Position numbers and translations under genes: made by a program. A stretch of DNA of 64,000 nt from Embiotoca jacksoni (Eukaryota > Chordata > Actinopteri > Embiotocidae). Below, in pieces: positions 42,881-54,590 of the stretch (the first letter of the stretch is position 1; each line of letters starts with the position of its first letter). A model generated the notes under the pieces. It did not search any database. It saw only the letters and a list, made by a program, of their open reading frames with translations, and was not told the origin of the DNA. The DNA lies in NCBI GenBank assembly GCA_022577435.1, contig JAKOON010000008.1:14805001-14869000 (forward strand). The letters run 5' to 3'.

Positions 42881-44880
42881 TGAACCAATCATGGAAATAT
42901 AACATTTAAAGCAGGGCTATCCTATGACCCTCTCTAACATTATGCATGCATCATACTAGATAATAACTAATGTTGGAAGTGAGAAAAAGAACAAAATATT
43001 AATACATTAATTTATTTCGGAATCATATCCTTCTATTGACATATGTTGGATAGAACAGCCGATTTCCTGCTGTTTTATGACATTCAGGAAAGCATTTGCA
43101 AGTCCTTCAACAGAACTACTGCAAATTCATGGTCACTTTCATTCTTGCCCCTAACAGTGCACATTTAACATTTGCAGATTGTGTTGTTTTTAAGAAAACT
43201 GAACTATAAAAATATGAAAGAGAACCTTAAAAATTGTTTCATTTCATTTCAGTCACGGTCATGTGCTCTGATAATATTGCTCTGGGTATAAATAGGGAAA
43301 GCCTTCCTGTCATGATATCATCATGTCAAAACTGAACTACAGACAATCAACAAATTATTTTATGAAGTGGTATTTTCTTTTAATTTGGAGGGTTAATAGA
43401 ATAAAAACAGCTGTATAAAGAAACCCAGTAAAGCATGTTTTGAATATCTTAATTTACCAAGTCTACTAATGCACACTTATGAAAACGTTGGAAAGTTAAT
43501 TCAAACTAAATGGGAACTTGCACCTAAATTAAATGTTTAGTTTTTCCCGGCACAGTCTTCTGAACCTCTTTTTACGAACTACTTTTAAGAACAGCTAAGA
43601 GCAATATGCTTTCTGTAACTGTTGTAATACTGTTCACTGCAACTGCAACAGTGGACAAGGTGCCTGCTGCAAAATGTATAGGATTATCAGCAAGGCCTGT
43701 GTTTAAATTCATTCGAATATGTCTCATATTCACAGTTAGTGAATTAAAAGGGATAGTCTAAATAAAAGGCCTAAAATGTGCAACTGCAACTCTTGTGGAT
43801 ACATTTTTCTCACTTTTGTCTCACTTTGCACTGAACTATCCAAAACACATCTGAGAGCAGAGGAGCAAAGGTTATTTCTAACAGTCCTTGGGCTCAAGCT
43901 AACAAGCAACATACTAGTAATGTGATTGTGTAGCACACAGTTATTGTGTGGGAATTCTCCCACTGCACTTAGTTGCAATGGGACACCTTCACTATTAGTT
44001 ATTTGTTCATAGAATTTAGAAAAAAATCTGGAAAGAAAATTTGTGAACTATGACTGTAATGCATTTTTTTCAAGGGCATAACTGAGCAGAGCCCTTTGCT
44101 TTTAAATTTTCATAAGTAATTTTAAGAAACGGGTTATGCTAGCTGTCCACTTTCAGCGGAAATGGAACGCCACTATAATGTTTTGTGGAGATGTCCATGA
44201 AAATTAGAAAAGGGAAAAAATTTCAGCAGCTGAGAGGTTGTATTTGACGATGTTTGATTTTTTTTTTGATTTTTTTTTTTTTTCTTTTTTTTTTCTTAAA
44301 CTGTTTATATTGGGGTTAAGAGGTTAAAAAGTACATCATTTGATTTTCTTCTTAAATTAGTGAATTTAGTGGTTGAGTGTAAACATGCTACTTTGAAGTG
44401 CATGTATTTCAGGCAGTTATTAATATCTTTCTGTGCTTGAGTTTCCTATTACAGCTGCAATGAAACATCATATGATGCACATGATTTAGGGAAAGATTCA
44501 TTGCAAATCTTCCAACTAACGTCAGAACAAAAATATCCATATGAATAGAAGATTAAAGCTTCTTGGGTTTTAAATATATTGCTGGTCCTCAAAAATACTG
44601 CTCAGACTGCCAAAAAAAACATTTTTTTTGTATACCTCTGCTTGAGAATGTGCAAAAAGGCTAACAAATGCTCAGCTACTTTTTGTGTCATTTCAGTCCT
44701 ACATCAGTTCTATTTGCAGTTGTCACCTAATGGCTTTGTTACCAGGAGGATATTATCTCTCTCGCTACTCATGTTTTTAAGACAGCCAGCAGTGATCCAG
44801 TTGCCTATGGAGACAACTGAAATCAAGGCTATGTAACTATCTGGTTTTCCTTTCAAATTTCTGCTCTGAATTGGACATTA
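42881..44880. other. Long AT-rich stretch
   Basis: Consistently AT-rich with a T-dominated run at about 44257-44296. Open frames at 43736-43978 (-) and 44579-44836 (+) have no domain. This is the emptiest 2 kb of the window. Confidence 0.6.
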
Positions 44881-45310
44881 AAGCTGTTCATTTGAGTACT
44901 CGCGTAGTAATACAAAAGCAACCGGTGAAAGCTGCGCGCATGTGCACTCATGCAGCCAACAGTCTTTAGCAGACATGTTTCTCCTCTGCTGCTGTTGGTG
45001 GTGTGTGATTGCTGCATGGATCATGAACACTGAAGCATTTATCTTTAAATAACCTCCACCCCCCTGTCGCTACGGAACAATAGCGAGACGCTTCTAATTT
45101 TCTGCAAGATAATGGTAGTCATATTGAGATGAAAAAGGTCAGGGGTTGGCTTGTGAGGTTCTGATTGGTTCGGAGTATCAACCTGCCCCCGCAGATAAAA
45201 TGGAAAGTGATATTTCATTCATAGCACCACCCTTCCAGACTGCATAGTAATTTGAGGTGATGAGAAGGCCCAGTTCTGCAATGATTAGAGTGCTGCTACC
45301 AGTCGTACAC
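44881..45310. promoter_or_regulatory. Candidate regulatory island
   Basis: A low-repeat block containing GCTGCGCGCATGTGCACTC, TTTATCTTTAAATAACC, GTCGCTACGGAACAATAGCGAGACGC, GATAATGG and a near-consensus inverted CCAAT (TTCTGATTGGTTCGG near 45160). CpG is retained locally. No coding frame spans it. Confidence 0.27.
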
Positions 45311-45880
45311 TAAACACAACAATGGCTACTGTGATGTTTTGCATCAGCATTTTTTTGCTGTTCATGACCAAAAACGTACGCTGTATAGTGTTGCACATGC
45401 TGTTTTTTTTTTAATATTTAGTGATTCAAATTGTCTCCCACCCCTCCAATCAGCAAAGATTGACGGTTGTTTTTTTTATGCATATGTATAAGATGAGAAT
45501 ATGCGGTTGAACCTGCGTTTGACCTTCATCTGCTTACATGTGTTCACTGAGCTCCTGCTATAACCCTCTGCATTGCAAAATATTTCTTGTTTAAGTAGAT
45601 CATGTAAATTGAACTGGTTCTCCTCAGTTCTCAAGCTATATGCTGTAGACTTTTATCAGAGCTGCTTCTGACCCCCGTGGGTAATTTATGACATAACTTA
45701 CACATTTATATCATGTGTGATAATATGGAAATTCCCAAAAGTATAATGGATCAGCAACAGCAGAGGAACTTTTTTCTGTTTTGTTTTGTTTTACCCTCCT
45801 CGTCAGCTTTTGCATAATCTATCTGGCATGCTTTGTACATTGTGTTTTTTTTTTTTATTCCAGCCTGAGGGCCAAGTGCA
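45311..45880. other. AT-rich to mixed DNA
   Basis: T10 runs lie near 45400 and 45848. Nothing is recognised. The frame at 45781-45972 starts in a T-rich run and has no domain. Confidence 0.45.
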
Positions 45881-46740
45881 TCACACATTATGCAGTGACC
45901 CAAACTGCATTTTCCAAACAGCGGTCCAGTCAGTGGGAGTGGCCTGAGCTTGTTGAGGAAGCTGCCCTTTAAGGTCATTACAATGGTCACGTGATAGGCT
46001 AGCGGAGCCCCCTGGGCCATATGACAAACTGAGCTGCCAGACCGAGGTGTGTGTCAGGGGTGTTTTTCCACAAAGCATTCTATAAAAGTGTAACTGGGCT
46101 GTATTTGCCCTTTCCTCCTGCTATGCGTTCAGCCAACAGGCCCCTGAAGATCTCTTAAAAAGTGCTGATCCACAGAGCTGGGTTGGTGCTCTTGTAATCC
46201 TCCTAGCACTGCTCCACCTCCCCTCACGTTCCCACCCTCAGTACCTCACGCTTCTTCCCACACATTCCCTCACTGTCTCCTGCTGATGCATTGCTCTGGT
46301 GTGAGCGACAAGGTGATGGGATGAAGAGGCTTGCTTGGGCCCCAAGATAATTACCACACATTAGAGCATGACTAAATAAATCTTAAGTGCTGCTAATTGC
46401 TTGGCAGTGAAAACAATAACTGTGGTACTTGCCCAGAGGCTCCGGGGTAGTGAGAGGCTGGGGCACTGGGGACCGGGGCCCTGGCACTGGGCCAGCAGAA
46501 GACACCAGCAACATCAGTCAACTGCCTTACCCGTGTTGCTTTCATGTGAAAGTCACACACCACTTGGCACTGTCACTACGTGCGCCATCTGCCCCGCACC
46601 CACCACGCAGTCTAACAGGAACACGCTCCCTGCAGCCCTCATCAGCAAAGAATAAGCCATACATGACAGGCACAGACAAACTCAGTCTGTCTGTGGAGCC
46701 ATCATACATCACTGCATTAATAAACATGAATTAGTAATGG
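45881..46740. promoter_or_regulatory. Large candidate regulatory island
   Basis: About 850 bp of GC-moderate, low-repeat sequence. The most motif-dense part is 46340-46430: AAGATAATTACCACACATTAG, GACTAAATAAATC, GTGCTGCTAATTGCTTGGC, GAAAACAATAACTGTGG (NK/homeodomain, SOX and RUNX-like words). 46430-46640 is GC-rich. TTCTATAAAAGTG near 46078 resembles a TATA box. Open frames (46401-46655, 46429-46734 + and 46542-46727 -) have no domain. Confidence 0.3.
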
Positions 46741-47087
46741 CACAATTAGACAGGGTTGTTCTGACATTTACTGGTACAATAATGGTGTTCTCCTCTCTAC
46801 AACCCCCTTTGGCCTGTAGTGGAGTGCCATTAGACCTCAGGGGTTTAGATGTGATGAGTGGAAGGGGTAGAGATGTCCCGGTCAGTATGTACCTGGATCA
46901 CAATTTTTTAAAAAAACCTCTAAAGGATCTATATCAAGTTCATGGGTTTATATTTATGGTTATAGAATTATATTCTGTTTTTTAAACTCCAGTATCAGTA
47001 ATGGCCTTTAAATCCTGTATTGGTCTGGCTTTGCTCTGTATTGTACAGTATGTTCATAAGTGCGTGTATGTCGTGTTTGTCTCATAG
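46741..47087. other. AT-rich stretch
   Basis: No element is recognised apart from the pyrimidine-containing acceptor (GTTTGTCTCATAG) that ends at 47087. Confidence 0.4.
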
Positions 47088-47160
47088 GTTCCATTCTACT
47101 GTGTGTGAAGAGGACGTTTGAACAGCCAGGACTGCCGACCACATCTCCTGTGGCCTAAAG
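47088..47160 (+). other. Candidate non-coding exon
   Basis: The acceptor TTTGTCTCATAG ends at 47087. The consensus donor AAAG|GTACGTTC begins at 47161. The 73-nt unit has a stop in every frame (one only at its last codon), so an internal coding exon is unlikely. A UTR exon or lncRNA exon would fit. It lies on the + strand like the unit at 26751-26786, and 0.35 kb after a large candidate regulatory island. No polyadenylation site or promoter could be assigned. Chance is still plausible. Confidence 0.2.
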
Positions 47161-48350
47161 GTACGTTCATGACGGACACCCTGGCAGCTCTACCACACTG
47201 AATGGGGCATTAAATCTGCACTCACCAAACATGAGTTCATTGAGTGACAGAGGGAATTTAGCAAATGAGCTGTACTGTCTGAACATTGCTTGTCAAATAT
47301 CGTCTGACTATGTTTTCCAACTAGTCTTCCTGGAGGGTTGGTGTATGTGAAATTCTGTCTCTACAAAGAGACTCAACCAGTGCAGTCTCTGCACGCCATC
47401 AAATTCGGTTTGATTTGCACTATAGAATCTTGTATTACATGTTTTCTTTTATCAGATTAAGTCAAATAACTAATTCAACTTTGAAATTAGTATCAGTTTA
47501 TATCCATTTAGTTTGCAACAGGGAGAGCTGATGTTTTAACACTATATAGGATCAAATCAAAGGAGCAGTATGACATAATTTCAACTCTTTAGCATTCAAG
47601 AATTGGTCAGAAATATCAACCTGAAAACATTATACCATCAAACAATGCAGTTGGATTCATTCTTGTGAATTCTTTTGTTCCAGATCCCTTTTTTCTTTTA
47701 GTCTTTTCATGTAATCCGTCTTCAATTTTTATTTATTTCATTTGTTTTCCCCAAAAAGAAATGGGCTGCACGGATGTCTTGGTTTTTTGCCACATTCTCA
47801 TCCTCCCTTTCCCTCCTAAACCAGTACCTTCTCATTTGCACTGTCACTCTTCTGCAGTGTTTTACTGCTTTCCCAGGGGACTCGTGCGCTTTTGTTAGCT
47901 TTTCTGTGTACACACACAGACTAATTGGTTGATTAGTTCAGGTTGACTGGCTTGTTAATTGAATAGTAATTTAGATTTGATGTGTCTAATGAAGACCCTA
48001 ATTTATTGTTTGGCACTCATCCAAGGGTCTGTTTTTGACAGTAGAAATCAAACAAAAAGGATTAAAGGAAAGAAGAAAGTAATTCAGTGCCCCAGTGCTG
48101 CTTTGATAGCACATGAATTAAATCTTTGAGTAAAGTGTTAACACTTAAGTCTTTATCTTCCTGAAATTAAGTAGGTATAGACAATAGCAGAGACACTATG
48201 AGAAGAAGCCATTGAAAGATTAGTAACACTGCACACCCTTTTGGCTATTTGTCCTAATGAGCAAAATAATGAGTCTTTTTCCTCAGTATATATTATGTAC
48301 TGACCACGTATACTAACTATAAATGATAATAATAATAATAATAATGATTC
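47161..48350. other. AT-rich to mixed DNA, short (AAT)n
   Basis: Nothing gene-like. A (AAT)6-7 tract lies at 48325-48344. The frames at 47665-47898 (+) and 47722-47913 (-) overlap on opposite strands and have no domain. Confidence 0.5.
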
Positions 48351-48520
48351 AAAAAAATTCTGCAATGGGTGATCTTCTCTTGTTGAAGGTGCTTATTAAG
48401 CAGTTATTAGATATTCATAAACAGCCCATGGCTGAGAGGATTGGCAGCCATGTGAGCTCTTGGCTTAACTTTCATAAGATCTCAGCTTGGTTCATTGATG
48501 GCACAAAGTGATTTCAGGTA
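48351..48520. promoter_or_regulatory. Candidate regulatory island
   Basis: A compact repeat-free block with GTGCTTATTAAGCAGTTATTAG (including the dyad GCTTATTAAGC at 48391-48401) and ATTCATAAACAGCCCATGG. CATGGCT and AGCCATG form a 7-bp inverted repeat at about 48427-48452. GGTTCATTGATGGC follows. A dense series of small dyads and TTATTA words. No exon. Confidence 0.28.
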
Positions 48521-49850
48521 GGTTTTTCAAATAGTGTGCATTTTATAACCATTATTTATGCTGCAACTGTCTTAGTTCATCAACACAGGATTCCAGTGAC
48601 ATAAAATGGCAAATAGATGCATTTTTTTTTTTAACTCCTTTCAAAGCTGAGACAGCAACTGAGGCTGCTGATTGACTGAATTCAACTTTGCATGAGCAAA
48701 CTCAAGCCTTTCATTCATTTGAATGGAGCCGGGACTGTGCTGCAGGGTTGTCTGACCAAAAGAAGCTTCACCTGACCCAAGTTTTGCTGTAATACTGCGC
48801 AATGTCATCCAACAAGGTACAGCATTGGTCAGTCAAATACAGGCAAGCCCACAGTCTTGGTAAATAACGTTGCAACATGAATGCTGTATTTCTACTCTTT
48901 ACCTCACAAATGCCACATTGATAACTTTCCAGAATTTGAACAATCCTGTCTGTGTTGTGAAGTGCTCTGGCATCTGATCAGCTTTTAAACTTCCTGGATT
49001 GTTTTTCATTGTACTGGTGCCTTAAACAACATGTCCCTATCTGTGCTGCCCCATGCTTTGCTGTACCACAGGGATGTTTATGGCCTGTATCTTCTCTTAC
49101 TGCATGTTTCAAACTCTGTCTGCGTAGTAAAAGTGTAAAGGTCTCATCAATGTAATAGTTTGTTTTTGCTTATTAACTTTGCATCACACTTTTTTTTCTT
49201 TTTTTTTGTCCCCTGGGGATTACATACTATTGGCATATTAGTTAATATTAATACATGTCAGACCTGTGACCATTGGCTTTTCTCCTGTTTTTCTCTTGCC
49301 TGTTACATAATGTGTGCATTTTGTACATCGAACAACTTTGACACAAGTAAGTTTGTCCTGTGTTGCTGAATACCCCTTTACTTCAACATCACCTGAGTCT
49401 CTTGCACTGTATACATCTTAAAAGTCCAGCTCAAGTGTTGTACAAGCACTATAGACCGATAGAAGGTACCTAACTCTCTTTCCCAATTCTATTGAGCTTT
49501 GAATGAGTGTAGCCACATTGGAAAAGTGATCAAATTCAATACAATGAAAGTAAATCCATTCATATATCACACATGCCGTTTTATTTTTTTTTTTGGAAAA
49601 CGTTTTTGGCAAATGGCAGTTTAATTTAACTGTGTTAGCAGCCACCGTGTATCACATCCTCGTTGTTTTCTTGTTTCCTAGTTAACTGTCAAAACAGCAT
49701 ACTATTTATCAAATGCAATTCATTGTTATTGTATTATGAAGTGTGGAACTGAGACACAGCCACACACTTAGAGAGATTTGCATTGTGCACAGCACAATAG
49801 TTTTTAATTCCGTTTACAGTTTATTAAAAAAATTGTATGGAGGGTGCCTC
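48521..49850. other. AT-rich to mixed DNA
   Basis: T10 runs lie near 48622 and 49188. Nothing is recognised. Open frames at 49160-49369 (+) and 49418-49645 (-) have no domain. Confidence 0.5.
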
Positions 49851-50100
49851 TTGTCTTTCGGACAGCGCATTCATTCTTTAAGTCCAACTGCTTGTTCACG
49901 GTGAACGTGTAGAGTAGAGGCCCTTTTTCTCTGAGTGCTCCCGCACCAGAGCTCCAGCGCAGAGTGAGTTCATGAGCATCAAGGTCTTCCCCCACACTTT
50001 GTTTGAAGGCTTTATCGCCCCTCAAATCATTATGCCCAAGAAAGTCACATTTAAAATCAATCAATGCAAACTTGATTTTCCATTAACATCGGGGGATGAT
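49851..50100. other. GC-moderate block with minus-strand open frame
   Basis: An 86-codon frame on the minus strand (49804-50064) is rich in charged residues and reads more protein-like than its neighbours (for example SVGEDLDAHELTLRW). Just after it on the minus strand an AATAAA word occurs inside the frame's last codons. I do not recognise a family. No splice-bounded exon is clear. It may be a conserved non-coding block, a pseudogene scrap or chance. Confidence 0.15.
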
Positions 50101-51190
50101 CCCAAAAGCCTTTTGTCTTTTCCCCACGTGCAGTGCAGTTTGTGGCCTTGAATCAAACAGTCAATGTTATTGTTGAGTGGTCCCGTTAGTCATCTTTTCA
50201 GTAAAGTTCCCACAAAATTCAAAATGTGATCAAATTTATATCCAATCCAATGACTTGTCAAAATGTCAAACAATATCCAAAAGCCAGTTATATCTTCTTC
50301 TTCTTTATTCTTCATGCAGCCATTTTCATCCTTTGACCTCAGTGTTGGATCATGCAATCAACTTTGCCTTCTTGAGAAATGTTACTGTTCCTTCCTCTGT
50401 GGTCACTTGTATCCAGGATGCAGACTATTCCTTTCCACAAGGTCCTGGATTTCTCTAGATTTTGTAGTTCTGATTTTACTAAACTAAACAACTAAATTCA
50501 TGAAAGCACTGTGTGCTGGGCCTTCTCTATCCCATGTTGTCACCAAGGATCTGTCCGGCTGCTTCCTTTCAGAGGAAAAACATGAAAAAAAAAAAAGAAA
50601 ACTTGAAAAATCACCATACAGTCAGTAATAAATAAAGTACGCTAATTGTTTTTTTGTTTTTTTCTTTTCTGTGCGGAACACATAATTCGCCCGTCAGCAG
50701 CACCCCCAACCTCCCACAAACTCAGCCCCTTTGAACCTCATGCAGTCATGCACACGTATGCACATGCAACAATGTACCTGAAAGCGCTACATGCTCCAGC
50801 AGGCCAAACTGGTGCAGGCATTAGCAATCTCAGGTGTTTGAGTCAACCCGGGTCGTGCACATATATACATTTCTTCATACTATTTCTCCTGTCTGTTACT
50901 TACCCGCAGCAGTCCTTAGTCCCCCTCCCTCCCCTTAATGAGAAAGCAATTACCACTGGTTTCTCCCTAATCCCAGTGGCCTGGCAACGTTTTCCGAAAT
51001 CTGCCTCCCCACCTGCCTTCAGCTCTGCGTCTGCTTCTCTCTCAGATTCCCTTCTCTTCCCTTGTACCTCTTCTCCCTTTCACTGTGGCTGCAGACTCTC
51101 TCTCTTTCTCCATCCTCTCTGCAGCCTTTCTATTTCGCTCCTCCCATCTCGGAGCTCTAGGCTGCTCTGGGTTTTAGACGGATCACTCTC
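50101..51190. other. Mixed then pyrimidine-rich stretch
   Basis: 50101-50640 is AT-rich to mixed. 50660-51170 is CT/C-rich on the + strand, opening a 197-codon frame (50646-51239) composed largely of Ser, Leu, Pro and Phe with no domain and no family resemblance. I treat that as compositional. CAACCCGGGTCGTGC near 50846 is a small CpG-containing palindromic word. Confidence 0.5.
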
Positions 51191-51420
51191 ACAATGGTTG
51201 ATCAATACAGGTATTGATCCACTGGCAAAATGTTTATAAAATCATTCTGGGCAGCTGTGGTGCAGCGGGGAGGGTAGGCGGGACGACGAGCGGGCCAGCG
51301 TGCCATGCCATTCGCCTATAGGAGAGCCAGCACGGACCTGATTGGCTGTCTGTCCGCCGCCTTGCCAGGAAGAGGGCTGGCATAGTGTGTACTTCTTTGT
51401 CATTGTTGCTTGGTATACCA
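51191..51420. promoter_or_regulatory. CpG-rich island with 9-bp dyad and CCAAT box
   Basis: GATCAATAC (51200-51208) and GTATTGATC (51211-51219) are perfect inverted repeats with a 2-nt spacer. ATCAATA is the ONECUT/HNF6-type word, present in both orientations. 51250-51360 carries about 10 CpG (GCGGGACGACGAGCGGGCC). CTGATTGGCTG near 51339 is a consensus inverted CCAAT box. Promoter-like pieces without a TATA box or start site. Confidence 0.33.
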
Positions 51421-52220
51421 CAGCCCTCCCTAGTTTACGCTGCTAAACTTTCCAGACCACCAAAGTAGAGTGCAGCAGTTAAACCTTCTCGCTGTTCAAT
51501 GGATGTTGACTGTGCACAAAGTGGTGCCACCCACCCCCTCTCCTTTCACATTAGCCAAGAAATTAATTTGCATAAATTATCAAGCTGCAAGCAACCCCAG
51601 TCTAATGATCCGCTGTCATTTCACTTACCGTCCCTCCCCTGTCCTCCCCCGGGAAAAGACTTCCTCTTTTATGCCACCCTGGTGCTTGCCAACATCTCCT
51701 CATGCCCACTCGAGGAAATTTTCCACGTCAGGAACCCTGCACCTGTTTCACTCCCATAGAAACACCCCACGAGCAAATTTTAATTATATACATGATATAA
51801 AATATCTCATAGGCTGTCACTGAGCAGAGGAACCACCTATCCACAGCATGTCCCTGTTGTACCGTCATGAGCATAACATAGAGCAGCCTGGGGACCGGAC
51901 TTCCCCCTGGCTCTCATACTTGCCTCCCTCCAGACTCTCACACTTTGAAGCTTACTGTAAATAAAGGGAGTCCATTTCAGTCTTCGTTATTCCATTGTGC
52001 AGATCATTAGCAACATTAGCAGCAGCCACCGAATACAGAAGGCTGCTATGCTCTGTCTATACAGCAAACACATGCTGTGGCTCCACTTGGGAATGCCACT
52101 GACAGGCCAGCCAGCGCAAACACAAGAATACGTTAGTGCCGTACAACGACAGCAGATTCAAGTGGAATGGTTTATCAAAGGCTTTGTAATCCAGGGAGGG
52201 GTTTATGGCTTGTTGAGTGA
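51421..52220. promoter_or_regulatory. Candidate regulatory island(s)
   Basis: Two low-repeat parts: 51540-51780 (AAGAAATTAATTTGCATAAATTATC with a TTTGCAT octamer-like word) and 51990-52210 (CAGATCATTAGCAACATTAGC, TTTATCAAAGGCTTTG with a TCF/LEF ATCAAAGG word). Open frames at 51470-51823, 51499-51759 and 51997-52230 have no domain. Confidence 0.22.
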
Positions 52221-53640
52221 TGATGTATGAGATGTTTCATTACACAGAGAAGATAATTGCAGTGCGGAGCACAGTGTGGTGTAACTTTTTCCAGAATCAC
52301 AACTCTTGTTGAACCAGACTAACATCTGTCAGCCATAAGCCCAGGCAGCCAATGTGACCTAGAGTCAACCTCACCCCTCTGGGTTGTGTGGCTTTGTCTG
52401 TCCCCCTCCCTCTCTGGCACCAACCCTGGACCCAGATGCCCAGACACTAGCCCAGACCACAATGTCTGGGTTTGTCCAAGTCCATCTTTGATTAAAAAAA
52501 ACACTGTTACATTTATTATGGGAGATTATACATATGACAGTAACTGTCTTAGTGCTGGGTGCCTTTTTTTTTTTTTAGTTAGCTTGCTTCTGTTTGGTTC
52601 AATGTGGAAAAGACCCCCCGGCCTCCTCCAGTTCACAAACCCTGGAATCCAAAGAATATGATTAGTGCTCATGCACATACAGACACATCTAGAAAGTGTC
52701 ACTCACACGTATGCTGGAGAGTGGTGATTACTCTAACACATCCAGAACTGGCCACAGCCCATTCATTACCATAACATGTTGTAATGAAGTTTAATCCCTC
52801 ATCATGTTGTCTGTGGTTGGAGAGTGGCGTGTGGCTGTTATCCTCCACTATTCCAGATGTCTTTCAGGCCGTGTCTCTTCAATGGTGCATGAGACTGAAG
52901 ACATGACATTCAGCACCCCACCTTTAGACATTTCCTTCTTTTTTTTTATCTCTTTTTCCACCCATGTAAATTCATTTTGACCTCATCCATCTTTGTTTCT
53001 TCCCTCCTCCCCAATCCCATTTTTCACCTTCTGTTCCTTCTTCCACATACCCTCCCATATCTACAAGAGTGTGTTATTTATTTCATCTGAATGCAGGGGC
53101 TCTTTGGTGCATGCTTCTCACAGAAATCAATTTCAGCTCAGACAGCATAACCAAACAAAGCACTGCACTCATTTCAGCACGGGCATAGATGTAACCCATC
53201 TCTCTCATTTTCTCTCTCCTGCTCCTTTATTGGAAGACATTTTGTTCTCACTCTGATGCCATTATGTCAATCTCTGCAGACATGTGGTGATGTGTGAATG
53301 CAGCTGCTAAATGAGTCATGGCAAGCAATGATCATTAGAGACTACAGAGTTTGTATATGTGTTAATGTATGTGTCAGTTTTGTTGCATATGATTGTCACC
53401 TTTCAGTTTGCGGGAATGAATGAAAGTTTTTTAGTTTTTATTCTGTTTTGTGGCTTTTAGATACACAAGTGTGTGTGTGCACGTGTTCCATCTTTGTGTG
53501 ACTGAATTTTTTTCATTCAGAATCGGAATCTCCTTGTTCTTACTGTGTAATACCTCGAGTGGAGACAGGTAGCAGATTTCTCCCACTGTTGTATGAGGGG
53601 GAAAGACCCGCACTGCCCGCTCTCCTGTATCCTTTTCACT
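52221..53640. other. Mixed to CT-rich DNA
   Basis: CT-rich near 52400 and 52960-53060. T12 lies near 52566. Open frames at 52319-52504 (-), 52386-52661 (+) and 52993-53256 (+) have no domain. Nothing else is recognised. Confidence 0.45.
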
Positions 53641-54070
53641 GCCAGCCATCCTCTTTGTACAGCAGTTGAGACCACCAGTTAATGCAGCTGCTGGATTGGC
53701 CTCTTTCCTTGCTCTGCTTTTATTGATTTCAGCCAGACACAGAAACAGACAGAAAGAAAGGGCCTTTTCAGGAAGAAGTTAAATGGTCAAGTAGCGGGTG
53801 GAGGGTGGCTTTCACCACTTTATTGACGAGGTGGAAAAATGTCACTATTATGGAGGCCCTTGCAGCAGATAGCGAGCTGATTGGATGAGTGCCCCCAGGT
53901 CAGAGTGGAGCACGTTCCCCCTGCAGCCAAACGAAAGCAAATAAAAGGGCAGAGGAATCCGCTTGAACTGGAGGTGAGGTTTCTCTCCACCAGGCCTCTC
54001 TTTAGGCAACATTTCTTAGGGTGTATAAGGCAAAGTGCTTGGAATTTGGACAGAGAGGGCTGATCTCTGG
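53641..54070. promoter_or_regulatory. Candidate regulatory island
   Basis: A repeat-poor block with CACCACTTTATTGACGAGG near 53814 (HOX/CDX-like TTTATTG), GAGCTGATTGGATGAG near 53874 (inverted CCAAT-like) and AACGAAAGCAAATAAAAGGGC near 53930. No coding signal despite a short + frame at 53881-54063. Confidence 0.22.
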
Positions 54071-54590
54071 TGGACTTCTTCCCTCTAAACTCTCTTCTAA
54101 AAGTACTCTGGGCTTACAACTTTTTATAGATGATAAACACAGATGTTGAATCTGCACTCCACTGCCATGACTACAGATTCATAGCTACAGTTAATAAAAG
54201 AAAGTGAGAGTTGAAGAAACCAATGTGAAATGTGTTGGGATCACACTGATCACATAAAGACACTTTGTCCCAGGAGAAGCTACTTCCAAGACACCCATGG
54301 CAGAAAGATGTCTGACCCGAGTGTGATAGGTAGGAGTGACGTGACTGTACACATTGGCCCAAAAATGTTGATTATTATTTAAAGTCTGGTGGGAAAAACA
54401 CAAGGAGAAACCTTGGTGCAAAAGAATAGTGCACGCCAGGTTCACTGTATCTTAAGGCAAAAGGAAAGTATCACATTTTTGATTGCCTCTCAAGTCAGAG
54501 GCAACAGATTGGTAATGTCGAAAAATGAAAGGTAAACACATGATGGGATATTTGCAAAGAGAGGCTGGGTGTACCGTACATAAAATTAAA
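54071..54590. other. Mixed non-coding DNA
   Basis: GATCACACTGATCACA (near 54239) is a 7-bp direct repeat GATCACA with a 2-nt spacer. Overlapping minus-strand frames (54171-54362, 54191-54445, 54452-54679) have no domain. Confidence 0.4.

Noticed and set aside
50646..51239. Longest open frame (197 codons, + strand)
   Set aside because: It runs through a CT/C-rich tract, consists mostly of Ser, Leu, Pro, Phe, and has no domain, no repeat-family phrase and no splice or promoter support.
51246..51275. GCTGTGGTGCAGCGGGGAG resembling the head of a tRNA-derived SINE
   Set aside because: No B box at the expected distance, no A-rich tail and no target duplication, so it does not stand up.
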